Assembly: GCF_900107205.1 (NCBI RefSeq)
Contig: NZ_FNPC01000002.1
Location: 62,001-126,000 of the forward strand
From: Halopenitus persicus
GTDB taxonomy: Archaea; Halobacteriota; Halobacteria; Halobacteriales; Haloferacaceae
Length of the DNA stretch: 64,000 nucleotides
Reading direction: 5' to 3'
Below, in pieces: positions 17,194 through 25,495 of this stretch; position 1 is the first letter of the stretch; each line of letters begins with the position of its first letter. Both the position numbers and the translations under genes were made by a program. The notes beneath the pieces were generated by a model that was not told where the DNA came from, did not search any database, and worked only from the letters and a program-made list of their open reading frames with translations.

Positions 17194-19167
17194 ATGACCG
17201 ACGACGACCTGTTGAACGGCGCCGGGCTCGGGGGATCCCCGAAGCGGCCGCCACGCCGGTCGACCGACGCCGGATCGGACACTGAGCCGCCGCCGCTGTT
17301 CGGGCTCGCCGCCGAGCGGGCCGGTCTCGACCCGGCCGACGACTCCCGTCGCCCCCGGATCGGGTGCTGTCTCACCCGTGAGGGCCACGAACGACTGCTC
17401 GTCGAGTGGCTCGAGGCGCACGGCTACGACCCGGTCCGGATCGATCCGGACGCGGTCGCGTCCGTCCGGTTCGACCTCTGCATCGTCGACCGCCACACGC
17501 TCGCGGACGTCCGCGATCCGCTCTTCGAGCGCCGGCGCCGGTCGCGGGCGCTGCTGCCGGTGTTGCTGCTCACGCCCGGCGACACCGGCGAGACGCTGGC
17601 CGCGCTGCCGGCGCCGCTGGCCGCCGTGGTCACCGACGTCGTCTCGACGCCGCTCCGGACGCCGATCCTCGAACGACGCATCGAGAGCGCGCTCCGCACG
17701 CGCCGGCTCTCCCGCGATCTCGCCGGGAGCCGGGAGCGCTACCGACGGCTCGTCGAACACACGCCCGCGGCGGTCTTTCTCGTCACCGAGGGGACGATCA
17801 CCTACGCCAACGCCGCCGCCGAGCGGATCCTCGGCGCCGAGGACGGCGGACTTCGCGGCGAGTCGTTCGCCGAGTTCGTCGTTCCGGACGACCGGGACCG
17901 CGTGGTCGGGATCGTGGAATCGATGGCCCCCGGCTCGTCGATCGAGTTCGTCGACGTCGACCTCCGCCGTAACGACCACCCCATCCCGACGGAACTCGCC
18001 GTGGCGCGCGTCGACGACGGGGAGACGGACGAGGCCGGGGCCAACGGGACCGAAACCGTCGACGCTGCCCCGTCGCCGGGGCGCACCGTCCAGATCGTCG
18101 CCCACGACGTCTCCCGGCGGCAGGCCCGCGAGGACCAACTCAAGCTCTACCGCCGGGCGATGGACGCGGCGACCGTCGGCATCTCGATCACCAACCCGTC
18201 GCTGCCCGACAACCCGCTCATCTACGTCAACGACGAGTTCGAGCGACTCACCGGCCGACCGCGCGAGGAGGTGCTCGGCCGGAACCCGCGGTTCCTCCAG
18301 ACGGAGCACACCGACCCCGCCACGGTCGACCGGATCCGGGCGGCCATCGACGCGGGCGAGCCGGTGTCCGTCGAGATCCGGAACGGCCGCCCGGACGGGA
18401 CGGAGTGGTACAACCAGCTCGACATCACGCCCATCGAGGGCGCGGACGGCGAGGTCGAGTACTTCCTCGGGTTCCAGCGCGACGTGACCGACCGCCACGA
18501 GCGCGAACAGCGGCTCGCGGTGCTCGACCGCGTCCTGCGTCACGACCTCCGCAACCGGCTCAACGTGGTGACCGGCCACGCCGCCGAGATCGAGGCGGGG
18601 AACGGCGACGCCGCCGAGCACGCGGCGGCGATCCGAAACGCGGCCGAGAGCCTGATCGGGCTTTCGGACGCCGCTCGTCGGTTTCGGTCGGCGATGCGTG
18701 AGGACGCGCCGCTCGAACACGTCCGGCTCGACGGGTTGCTTGCGGACCTGCTCGAGACCGTCGCTGAAACCGACCCGAACGTGACGATCCACCGCGAGCT
18801 GGAGCCCGCGACGGTCCGGTCGAACGGCGGGCTCCAGCTCGCGATCGAGGAGATCCTGACGAACGCGGTCAAACACGCCGATTGCGACCCGGAGATCACG
18901 GTCACGATCCACTCTGAGGGGGATGAGGCGATCCTCCGCATCGCCGACAACGGGCCGGGGATTCCCGCGACCGAGCGGAACGCGCTCGAGGGGACCGCCG
19001 AGACGCCGACCGAACACGGCTCGGGGCTCGGTCTGTGGCTCGTTCGCTGGGCGATCACCGACGTCGGCGGCGAGGTCTCCTACGCCGACAACGATCCCCG
19101 CGGCGCGGTCATCACGCTCCGGCTTTCGTCCGTCACGGAGTCGGACTCGGCGTCCGCCGACCGCTGA
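17194..19167 (+). CDS. PAS/LOV-like histidine kinase paired with KaiC-like ATPase
   Basis: 657 aa. A degenerate receiver-like region (about 55-175) is followed by PAS (about 185-310), a second PAS of LOV type (about 325-435), HisKA (RHDLRNRLN near 450) and HATPase_c (EEILTNAVKH, ADNGPGIP, GSGLGLWLV). The second PAS keeps the LOV core GRNPRFLQTEHTD, but the flavin-adduct cysteine of GRNCRFLQ is Pro, so it should not do classical LOV photochemistry, though it may still bind flavin. Cotranscribed with the KaiC-like gene 10 nt upstream. Confidence 0.9.
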   Translation: MTDDDLLNGAGLGGSPKRPPRRSTDAGSDTEPPPLFGLAAERAGLDPADDSRRPRIGCCLTREGHERLLVEWLEAHGYDPVRIDPDAVASVRFDLCIVDRHTLADVRDPLFERRRRSRALLPVLLLTPGDTGETLAALPAPLAAVVTDVVSTPLRTPILERRIESALRTRRLSRDLAGSRERYRRLVEHTPAAVFLVTEGTITYANAAAERILGAEDGGLRGESFAEFVVPDDRDRVVGIVESMAPGSSIEFVDVDLRRNDHPIPTELAVARVDDGETDEAGANGTETVDAAPSPGRTVQIVAHDVSRRQAREDQLKLYRRAMDAATVGISITNPSLPDNPLIYVNDEFERLTGRPREEVLGRNPRFLQTEHTDPATVDRIRAAIDAGEPVSVEIRNGRPDGTEWYNQLDITPIEGADGEVEYFLGFQRDVTDRHEREQRLAVLDRVLRHDLRNRLNVVTGHAAEIEAGNGDAAEHAAAIRNAAESLIGLSDAARRFRSAMREDAPLEHVRLDGLLADLLETVAETDPNVTIHRELEPATVRSNGGLQLAIEEILTNAVKHADCDPEITVTIHSEGDEAILRIADNGPGIPATERNALEGTAETPTEHGSGLGLWLVRWAITDVGGEVSYADNDPRGAVITLRLSSVTESDSASADR

Positions 19168-19201
19168 GGCTATCGTTGCCGCGAGCGTCGGCGGCGTCGA
19201 C

Positions 19202-20329
19202 TCAGGAGAGCAGCCGCCGGAGCTGCTTGCGCGAGAAAAACGACGACGGGCGGTCCATATGGACGCCGATCTCCCCCGAGAGCGCGCGGAGCCCGACGCG
19301 CTGGACCGGCTCGGGCAACGAGTAACACGCCCGGATCAGCTTCCCCAGCCGGATCTCCGTGGCCAGCTCCGCGCGCCAGCCGGCCTCGTAGTCGGCCAGC
19401 GTGGCCGGCTCTGCGGGGTCGATCCGGTCGGCCGCGACGTCGGCGGCGGTCATCCCGTAGAGGATCCCGCCGCCGGTGAACGGCTTCGTCTGGGCGGCCG
19501 CGTCGCCGATCAGGAACGCCCGGTCGCTCGTCACCGTGTCCGGCGGCCCGATCGGGATGGCCCCCGAGCAGAAGCGGTCGGTCTCGACGTCGTAGGCGTC
19601 CGTCAGCGCGTCGAACAGCTCGGTGACGTCCTCGCCCGGCGGGGCGGCGAGCCCGTACTCGACGCCCGCATCGCCGCGGGGGATCCGCCAGGCGAAGAAG
19701 CGCGGGGCGGTGAGGTGGACGTCGACGAAGTCGCCGTCGTCGGGCGCGTCGTCGAACGCGAGCACGCCGTGGAGCGTCTCTCCGGGCTCGGGCATCCCCA
19801 GCGATCGACGGACCCGGGAGACGGGGCCGTCGCAGCCGGCCACCATCCGCGCCTCGATCGTCTCCGTGCCGACCGAACCGGTCGCACCGGTTGCGGTACC
19901 CCCATCGTCGCCGTCACGCCCGGCGACCGAGACCTCGAGGACGACCCGGTCGTCGCGCTCCTCGATCCCGGTCACGGTGTGGCCCTCGCGGACGTCGGCG
20001 CCGGCCTCGCGGGCGCACTCGGCCAGCGTCCGGTCGAGCTCGACGCGGTCGATCACGTTGGAGACCGCCTCGCGCTTATAAAACGGGTAGGAGCGGGACC
20101 CCGGTCCGCCGACGTGGAAGCGTGCGCCGCGGACCCGGTTCTGACGGAGCTCGCTTTCGGCGGCGTCCGGGACGTACTCCCAGATGTCCGTGGAGACGTG
20201 GCCCGAGCAGGCGAGCGGAGTGCCGATCTCGCCCTTCTCGAGGGCGACGACGTCGTGGCCGGCCGCGGCGGCCCGACGGGCGAACCGCGCGCCGGCGGGC
20301 CCGACGCCGACGACGGCGAAGTCGTACAT
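19202..20329 (-). CDS. Geranylgeranyl reductase family flavoprotein
   Basis: 375 aa FAD protein. The dinucleotide motif VVGVGPAGARFARRAAAAGH is at residues 6-25, followed by the family pattern GTPLACSGHVS and, near 275, FLIGDAAAQTKPFTGGGILYG. Members saturate isoprenoid chains, in archaea the geranylgeranyl chains of membrane lipids; paralogues also act on quinone or chlorophyll-type chains, so the exact substrate is open. ATG 20329 is preferred over the upstream in-frame start because the FAD motif begins immediately and a TATA-like GGTTTTGGG lies about 28 nt upstream. Confidence 0.85.
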   Translation of the reverse strand: MYDFAVVGVGPAGARFARRAAAAGHDVVALEKGEIGTPLACSGHVSTDIWEYVPDAAESELRQNRVRGARFHVGGPGSRSYPFYKREAVSNVIDRVELDRTLAECAREAGADVREGHTVTGIEERDDRVVLEVSVAGRDGDDGGTATGATGSVGTETIEARMVAGCDGPVSRVRRSLGMPEPGETLHGVLAFDDAPDDGDFVDVHLTAPRFFAWRIPRGDAGVEYGLAAPPGEDVTELFDALTDAYDVETDRFCSGAIPIGPPDTVTSDRAFLIGDAAAQTKPFTGGGILYGMTAADVAADRIDPAEPATLADYEAGWRAELATEIRLGKLIRACYSLPEPVQRVGLRALSGEIGVHMDRPSSFFSRKQLRRLLS

Positions 20330-20363
20330 ACGTCGGGGGACGGCGTCCGCGCCCAAAACCCTC

Positions 20364-20432
20364 CCGGATGAACCCCTCGAGACGATTCCGGATGAACCCC
20401 CCGAGACGATTCCGGATGAATCCCCCGAGACG
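20364..20432. repeat. 24-bp tandem repeat in divergent promoter
   Basis: Copies at 20364-20387, 20388-20411 and 20412-20432, each starting CCGGATGAA and containing CGAGACGA, between the divergent starts of the reductase (20329) and the helicase (20469). Confidence 0.85.
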
Positions 20433-20468
20433 AACCGCTGAAGTACCCCGATCGCCTACGCGTCGGTA

Positions 20469-22547
20469 GTGTCACAGCAGCTGGCCGACGTCGACACCCT
20501 GTTCCTCCACGAGGCGCGGAGTCACTACGTCGTGGCGGCGATCCGGGACGGGTCGCGCGTCCTCCACGGGCGATTGGAACTCAAGGACACCGACGCGGGC
20601 CCCCGGCCCGGGAAGTTCCACGCGATCCGGGACGACGACGCCGAGCCGCGGCGGCCGGAGGAGTTCGTCGACCTGGCGCGGGCCGCCTCCCGGATCCGGA
20701 TCTCCCAGCAGACCTCCCCGGAAGGGCGTAAACGCCTCCAGGCGGCTCTCGACGGCTACCAGCTCGATGCGGCGGTCGTCCGGACCTGCCGCCGGTGTGC
20801 CAGCGACGGTCGGTACTCGCCGATCACCGAGGACACGGCCATCGTCCACAACGACGAGCACATCTGTCCGGACTGCGCTAGACGGGAGCTCGACCGCGAG
20901 CTCTCCTTCGCCAGCGGCGTCGGCGGGACGAACGGCGGCGGCTTCACCGGCGCCGCCGAGGACCGCCTCGAGGAGCTGCTGCTGGACGTTCAGGACCTCG
21001 ACCGGATCGCGAACCTGCTGTCGGGCGGGCTCGACCCGGACCTCACCAAGTACGACGAGGTCTCGGCGACCGTCGACGACGTGAGCCCGGTCCGGACCGC
21101 CGACCTCGACCTCCACCCGGCGCTCGCCGACCGGGTGGAGTCGCGGTTCGAGGAGCTGCTCCCGGTCCAGAGCCTCTCCGTCCGCAACGGCCTGCTCGAG
21201 GGCGACGACCAGCTCGTCGTGAGCGCCACCGCGACCGGCAAGACGCTCGTCGGCGAGCTGGCGGGGATCGACCGTGCCTTAAAAGGCGAGGGGACGCTGC
21301 TGTTTCTCGTCCCGCTGGTCGCGCTGGCAAACCAGAAACACGAGGACTTTCAGGACCGGTACGGCGACCTTCTCGACGTGTCGATCCGGGTCGGGTCCTC
21401 GCGGATCGACGACGACGGAAACCGGTTCGACCCGAACGCGGACGTGATCGTCGGGACCTACGAGGGGATCGACCACGCGCTCCGGACCGGCAAGGACCTG
21501 GGCGACGTCGGGACGGTCGTCATCGACGAGGTCCACACGCTCAAGGAGGGCGAGCGCGGGCACCGCCTCGACGGGCTGATCTCGCGGCTGAAACACTACA
21601 GCGAGCGGCGCGTCGCCGCCCGCGACTCCTACGACGGCGCCCAGTGGATCTACCTGTCGGCGACCGTCGGGAACCCCGAGTGGCTCGCCGGCGAGTTGGG
21701 CGCGACGCTCATCGAGTTCGAGGAACGCCCCGTTCCGATCGAGCGCCACGTCACGTTCGCCGACGGCCAAAAGAAGACGCGGATCGAGAACAAACTCGTC
21801 AAACGCGAGTTCGACCGGACGTCCTCGAAGGGGTATCGCGGCCAGACGATCGTCTTCACCAACTCACGGCGGCGCTGTCACGAGATCAGCCGGAAGCTCG
21901 AGTACGACTCGGCCCCGTACCACGCCGGCCTCGACCACGGCCGACGCAAGCAGGTCGAACGGCAGTTCCTCGACCAGGACCTCGCAGCGGTCGTCACCAC
22001 GGCGGCGCTGGCGGCCGGGGTCGACTTCCCGGCCTCGCAGGTCGTCTTCGACTCGCTTGCCATGGGCATCGAGTGGCTCTCCGTTCAGGAGTTCTCCCAG
22101 ATGCTCGGGCGGGCGGGCCGACCCGACTACCACGATCGCGGGACGGTCTTCCTGCTGGTCGAGCCCGACTGCACCTACCACAACTCGATGGAGCGCACCG
22201 AGGACGAGGTGGCGTTCACCCTCTTGAAAGGCGAGATGGAGGACGTCGCCACGATCTACGACGAGACCGCCGCCGTCGAGGAGACGCTCGCGAACATCAC
22301 CGTCGCCGGGAATCAAGCGAAGCGGCTCAACGACCGGATGATCGGCGACGTTCCCACGAAACACGCCGTCGGCAAGCTGCTGGAGTGGGGGTTCATCGAC
22401 GGCCTCGAGCCGACGCCGCTGGGGCGGGCGGTCACCCGCCACTTCCTCTCGCCCGACGAGGCGTTCCGCATCCTCGACGGGGTTCGGAAGGGGACCGACC
22501 CCTACGACCTCGTCGCCGAGCTGGAGCTGCGCGAGGACGACCGGTAG
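20469..22547 (+). CDS. Archaeal SF2 DEAD/DEAH helicase with zinc ribbon (COG1202 type)
   Basis: 692 aa, GTG start. The N-terminal domain carries a four-Cys zinc site, C107-C110 and C133-C136. The helicase core follows: Walker A SATATGKT near 253, DEVH box (VVIDEVHTL), SAT motif (YLSATVG), motif V/VI (TTAALAAGVDFP, QMLGRAGRPDY). It resembles the archaea-specific Hel308-like family COG1202, thought to act in DNA repair or RNA metabolism. Its last 46 bases overlap, tail to tail, the convergent GCS2-family gene. Confidence 0.88.
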   Translation: MSQQLADVDTLFLHEARSHYVVAAIRDGSRVLHGRLELKDTDAGPRPGKFHAIRDDDAEPRRPEEFVDLARAASRIRISQQTSPEGRKRLQAALDGYQLDAAVVRTCRRCASDGRYSPITEDTAIVHNDEHICPDCARRELDRELSFASGVGGTNGGGFTGAAEDRLEELLLDVQDLDRIANLLSGGLDPDLTKYDEVSATVDDVSPVRTADLDLHPALADRVESRFEELLPVQSLSVRNGLLEGDDQLVVSATATGKTLVGELAGIDRALKGEGTLLFLVPLVALANQKHEDFQDRYGDLLDVSIRVGSSRIDDDGNRFDPNADVIVGTYEGIDHALRTGKDLGDVGTVVIDEVHTLKEGERGHRLDGLISRLKHYSERRVAARDSYDGAQWIYLSATVGNPEWLAGELGATLIEFEERPVPIERHVTFADGQKKTRIENKLVKREFDRTSSKGYRGQTIVFTNSRRRCHEISRKLEYDSAPYHAGLDHGRRKQVERQFLDQDLAAVVTTAALAAGVDFPASQVVFDSLAMGIEWLSVQEFSQMLGRAGRPDYHDRGTVFLLVEPDCTYHNSMERTEDEVAFTLLKGEMEDVATIYDETAAVEETLANITVAGNQAKRLNDRMIGDVPTKHAVGKLLEWGFIDGLEPTPLGRAVTRHFLSPDEAFRILDGVRKGTDPYDLVAELELREDDR

Positions 22548-23644
22548 GGGAACGGACCGGTCGGGACGGGCTGACCGGCGGGAGCCCGCCGGTCGAGGTC
22601 GCGCTCGAGCCGGTCGGCGTACCGACGCCGGAGCCGCCGCACCGTCCCCGGGTCCAGCCGCGTCCGGCCGTCGATCCGCGAGCCGACCGGGCGGTAGGCG
22701 TCCACGTCGTAGCCCATCCGGTCGAGGTACCGCCGGAGCGAGCGTGACTCGAGGCCGCGGTCGAGCGCCGTCTCGACGTGCCGCTGTAGCGTCGCGAACG
22801 GCGGGACCCGAACCGGCCCGTCGGCCGTTCCGGGCGCGGACTCGATCCGCGTGCCCCGCTCGACCGCGGCCGCGACGATCGCGGCCGTCTCCCGGATCAG
22901 TCGGCCGAGATCGCTCGGCGGCGCGGCGTCGGGGGCTCGCCACTCGACGGTTCCCAGGTCGTCCCGGAGCCGGACCGGCGACCAGACCGCGGTCGCGGGC
23001 GTGAACGCGGCGTCGAATCGGTCCGGATCGATCCCGGCGTCGACCGCCGCCGTGCGGAAGGTCTCGCACCGGTCGTCGATCCGGTCGCGCCACTCCGCCG
23101 CCGACCGCGGATATCGCCAGAGCCGCCCATGGTCCGGGTAGTCGGCGTAACACAGCCGTCGGTAGACGTGGGGTCGCGCGCACGGCTTCGCGTGCCGCCC
23201 CCGGTAGTACGGCGACGTGGCCACGAGGGCGAACGCCGGGTCGAGCGCCGTCAGGACCCGGAGCTGGTCGACGGCGTCGACCTGCTCGAAGTGGACGTGC
23301 GTGCCCGCACAGTGGGCGGCGTGGTCGAGCCGGTCCCCGAGCACGGCGCGCTGGATCGCGGTCCGGTCGTCCCGGCTGGTGGGGATCGGACCCTCGCCCA
23401 GCGGCGTCCCCAGCGGAACGAGCCGCTTCCCGCGGTCGTGTGCCGTCTCCACGGTCGTCTCGAGGCGGCTCCGCAGTTCGCGGATCGCCGCCTCGGCCGA
23501 GTCGTGTGGCCGGGTCGTGACCTCGAGGAGCGGGTCGACGAACTCCGAGTCGACGCCCGGACACGCCGACGCGATCCCGGACGCCGACGTGAGCGCCCCG
23601 TCGCCGTCGACGACCCAGCACTCGAGTTCGATGCCGATGCGCAT
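22502..23644 (-). CDS. GCS2-family glutamate-cysteine ligase-like protein
   Basis: 380 aa. Fold of carboxylate-amine ligases: IGIELECWVVDGDG at residues 3-16, EFVDPLLEVTT, the central CAGTHVHFEQVD (about 115-125) and VEWRAPDAAPP. Haloarchaea make gamma-glutamylcysteine as their main thiol, so this may be the synthesising ligase GshA, though paralogues exist. The ATG at 23644 is preferred because the next residues MRIGIELE begin the family domain. The C-terminal Arg/Ser-rich tail lies where the gene overlaps the helicase and is probably not functional sequence. Confidence 0.78.
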   Translation of the reverse strand: MRIGIELECWVVDGDGALTSASGIASACPGVDSEFVDPLLEVTTRPHDSAEAAIRELRSRLETTVETAHDRGKRLVPLGTPLGEGPIPTSRDDRTAIQRAVLGDRLDHAAHCAGTHVHFEQVDAVDQLRVLTALDPAFALVATSPYYRGRHAKPCARPHVYRRLCYADYPDHGRLWRYPRSAAEWRDRIDDRCETFRTAAVDAGIDPDRFDAAFTPATAVWSPVRLRDDLGTVEWRAPDAAPPSDLGRLIRETAAIVAAAVERGTRIESAPGTADGPVRVPPFATLQRHVETALDRGLESRSLRRYLDRMGYDVDAYRPVGSRIDGRTRLDPGTVRRLRRRYADRLERDLDRRAPAGQPVPTGPFPYRSSSRSSSSATRS

Positions 23645-23794
23645 CGGTATCACCCGTATTGGTAGCGTATCCCGTTCGATACTGATCGGCGCGATCCACA
23701 AATCGGTAACGGCGATGCGAGACGCACTGCGGCCGGAACGGGTACTCTCCCCGAACGAAACCCTTTAGCGCGTCATCCGGGTAGTGGAGGGTGC

Positions 23795-23865
23795 GGGGCC
23801 GTAGGGTAGTGGTATCCTCGCTGCCTTGGGTGCAGTGGACCTGAGTTCGACTCTCAGCGGCCCCA
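23795..23865 (+). tRNA. trnP: tRNA-Pro (UGG)
   Basis: Acceptor GGGGCCG (23795-23801) pairs with CGGCCCC (23858-23864), discriminator A. Anticodon arm GCTGC-CTTGGGT-GCAGT puts UGG at positions 34-36. T arm CTGAG-TTCGACT-CTCAG. CCA is not encoded. A TATA-like CCCTTTAGC lies about 30 nt upstream (23760-23768). Confidence 0.93.
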
Positions 23866-23872
23866 TCCGTTT

Positions 23873-24028
23873 CTACCGTCGCCGGTTCTCGATCTCCCGA
23901 ACTCCCGAGTAGCCCCGGAACGTGTCCGCGATCCACCGTCCGGCGGCGACGATCGCTCGTCCCGGACGCCGCCACCACGCCGCGGGATCCGCGGCAGCGT
24001 CGTCGTCCGCGTTCTCGTTCGAGTCCAT
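23873..24028 (-). CDS. Small basic-aromatic protein (51 aa)
   Basis: ATG at 24028-24026, TAG at 23875-23873. Sequence features: acidic start MDSNENADDDAAADPA, then a Trp/Arg-rich amphipathic part (WWRRPGRAIVAAGRWIADTF, about 18-37) and a basic end. A TATA-like AATTATGAG lies about 30 nt upstream, fitting a leaderless gene. It may sit at the membrane surface. It lies between two tRNA genes on the opposite strand. No family recognised; it could be spurious. Confidence 0.45.
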   Translation of the reverse strand: MDSNENADDDAAADPAAWWRRPGRAIVAAGRWIADTFRGYSGVREIENRRR

Positions 24029-24205
24029 CGGTCCCCGGATCTCGTCCCCGAACCCTCATAATTCTTCATCCGGCCGCGGATCGAACGTCCGGATCGAGAT
24101 CGGCGGCGGGCGATGACCCGGGGCGAGATGACGGGTTTCGGTCGCCACCCCCCGCGCCGGGTTTCGAAATCCTTTTGTCCCGAATCGGCCTTGGTTCGGA
24201 TGCGA

Positions 24206-24279
24206 GCCGCCTTAGCTCAGATTGGGAGAGCACTCGACTGAAGATCGAGCTGTCCCCGGTTCAAATCCGGGAGGCGGCA
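24206..24279 (+). tRNA. trnF: tRNA-Phe (GAA)
   Basis: Acceptor GCCGCCT pairs with AGGCGGC, discriminator A at 24279. Anticodon arm CTCGA-CTGAAGA-TCGAG with GAA at 34-36. T arm CCCGG-TTCAAAT-CCGGG. A TATA-like ATCCTTTTGTCC is about 30 nt upstream. GC content drops immediately after the gene, as at many tRNA integration sites. Confidence 0.96.
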
Positions 24280-24340
24280 TTCCGTTTTCGCTCGGGTTGG
24301 ATTCGAGATATCGCGTCGGGACGTAGTCCTATCTCACCGT

Positions 24341-24366
24341 CTCTCCCCGCGAGATTTGAACCGGCA
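24341..24366 (-). other. Inverted tRNA T-arm-like fragment
   Basis: On the minus strand this reads TTGCCGGTTCAAATCTCGCG followed by GGGAG. It shares CCGGTTCAAATC with the T arm of tRNA-Phe (24206-24279) but in opposite orientation and about 75 nt downstream. The 3' side (CTCGCGGGG) lacks its 5' partner, so it is not a complete tRNA. It could be an attachment-site scar. Confidence 0.4.
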
Positions 24367-24473
24367 ACAGCACGTATCCTGTGCCGTCGGGCGTTTCACT
24401 ACATCATATCGTATTTTATAAATCACCGATAGTGGTTTCACGTTCCTCCGACGACTGACCACTACTGGATAAT

Positions 24474-25337
24474 ATGGATGTGACTGAGAAGGAGCTCCTC
24501 AAAAAATTACAAGATATGGACGAGTATGAATTTGAGGAGTTTGTCGCGGATTTGTGGGAAAAACAAGGATGGAGTACGACGGTTACATCCGGCTCAAACG
24601 ATGGTGGTGTGGATGTTATTGCTGAAAAAGACACGCCCTTCCATCAAAAACAACTGATACAAGCAAAGCGATATTCATCTCGCACCAAGGTAGGGCGTCC
24701 GGATATACAGCAGTACAGTAGTTTAAGACACCAGACGGATAACGTAGACGCCGTCGTTGTGGTGACGACCGGCGATTTCACTCCTCAAGCAGAGGAGGCT
24801 GCGGGTGATCTTAACGTTAAAACAGTCAACAGGGAACGGCTCATATCAATGATTAAAGAGTTGAAAACGGATGAGATGTTACGGAAATATATTCCTTCGG
24901 AAACAGAAAATAACTCTAAAGTGACACTATCGGATAGTAGGGATAGAAGTAAAGAAGACATACTGAATCAGGCGATACGGCTATCGAAACGGAACTCTGG
25001 AACAGTCTATGTGACGGTCTATTTAGACGGCTCAAATTCAGGGTATGTGATATCACCTCAACTCACCGCTGACGTTTATAATTGCCACGGATTTATTAAC
25101 GAAAGTAACACCATCGGGAAGTTTGATACGCAAGATTGGGAGAAAATCAAATCGATTGCTCATAGAAACGGTCTTGAAGTAGTTGGCGGGGATGCTGAAC
25201 GTGGTGGTAGATTATTTGTCGGGAGAACGGGTGGTAGAACCCCTGAAGCCGACGAAATTTTACGGACAATGAGCGAGTTCTTGTCCGAAGTTTTCTCCGT
25301 CTCACCTCAATTCGTTGATTTATTCATCCAAGAGTAA
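24474..25337 (+). CDS. Mrr-like restriction endonuclease-fold protein
   Basis: 287 aa. The N-terminal nuclease domain (about 14-125) has the PD-(D/E)XK pattern of the Mrr_cat family: YEFEEFVADLW, NDGGVDVIA with D47, and IQAKRY with Q63 and K65, then VVVVTTGDFTPQAEEAA. A C-terminal region (about 150-287) ends FVDLFIQE and I do not recognise it; it may be a sensor or DNA-binding part. Mrr enzymes cut methylated or foreign DNA; specificity here is unknown. Start ATG 24474; a TATA-like TTTTATAAATC lies about 55-60 nt upstream. AT-rich codon use marks it as foreign. Confidence 0.82.
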   Translation: MDVTEKELLKKLQDMDEYEFEEFVADLWEKQGWSTTVTSGSNDGGVDVIAEKDTPFHQKQLIQAKRYSSRTKVGRPDIQQYSSLRHQTDNVDAVVVVTTGDFTPQAEEAAGDLNVKTVNRERLISMIKELKTDEMLRKYIPSETENNSKVTLSDSRDRSKEDILNQAIRLSKRNSGTVYVTVYLDGSNSGYVISPQLTADVYNCHGFINESNTIGKFDTQDWEKIKSIAHRNGLEVVGGDAERGGRLFVGRTGGRTPEADEILRTMSEFLSEVFSVSPQFVDLFIQE

Positions 25338-25421
25338 CTAACCCGAAACAGTTGCTGCTCCCGCTGAGGCGGCTGATTGCGGGTATAGATATGGATCACT
25401 CGGAGATTCAGTCGCCTCATC

Positions 25422-25435
25422 CTTCAGTTCTAATC
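25422..25435 (+). repeat. Direct repeat CTTCAGTTCTAATC (left copy)
   Basis: A 14-bp exact match to 26561-26574. The two copies bracket the pirin gene and the IS6 remnant, so they may be a duplicated target or recombination junction; chance is not excluded. Confidence 0.4.
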
Positions 25436-25495
25436 TGAACAGTGCGGGTACGGTCGCGCAGAACCCATTTAGCGGACGAGCGACTACACGCGACA

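Larger units (their letters stand above)
24280..25440. other. Low-GC accessory island downstream of tRNA-Phe
   Basis: From the end of tRNA-Phe to about 25440 the sequence is much richer in A/T than the rest of the window, and its single gene uses AAA, TTA, ATA and TAT codons that the neighbours avoid. Together with the tRNA border this points to recent transfer. No integrase is present, so it would be a remnant or a passively acquired piece. Confidence 0.6.

Noticed and set aside
17194-19167. Blue-light LOV photoreceptor
   Set aside because: The required adduct cysteine is Pro (GRNPRFLQ), so classical LOV photochemistry is not expected.
21864-24059. 731-codon open frame on the minus strand
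   Set aside because: Overlaps the helicase, the GCS2-family gene and tRNA-Pro; it lacks any family feature and crosses a tRNA.
24341-24366. Complete tRNA on the minus strand
   Set aside because: Only a T-arm-like fragment is present; no acceptor or anticodon arm can be folded around it.
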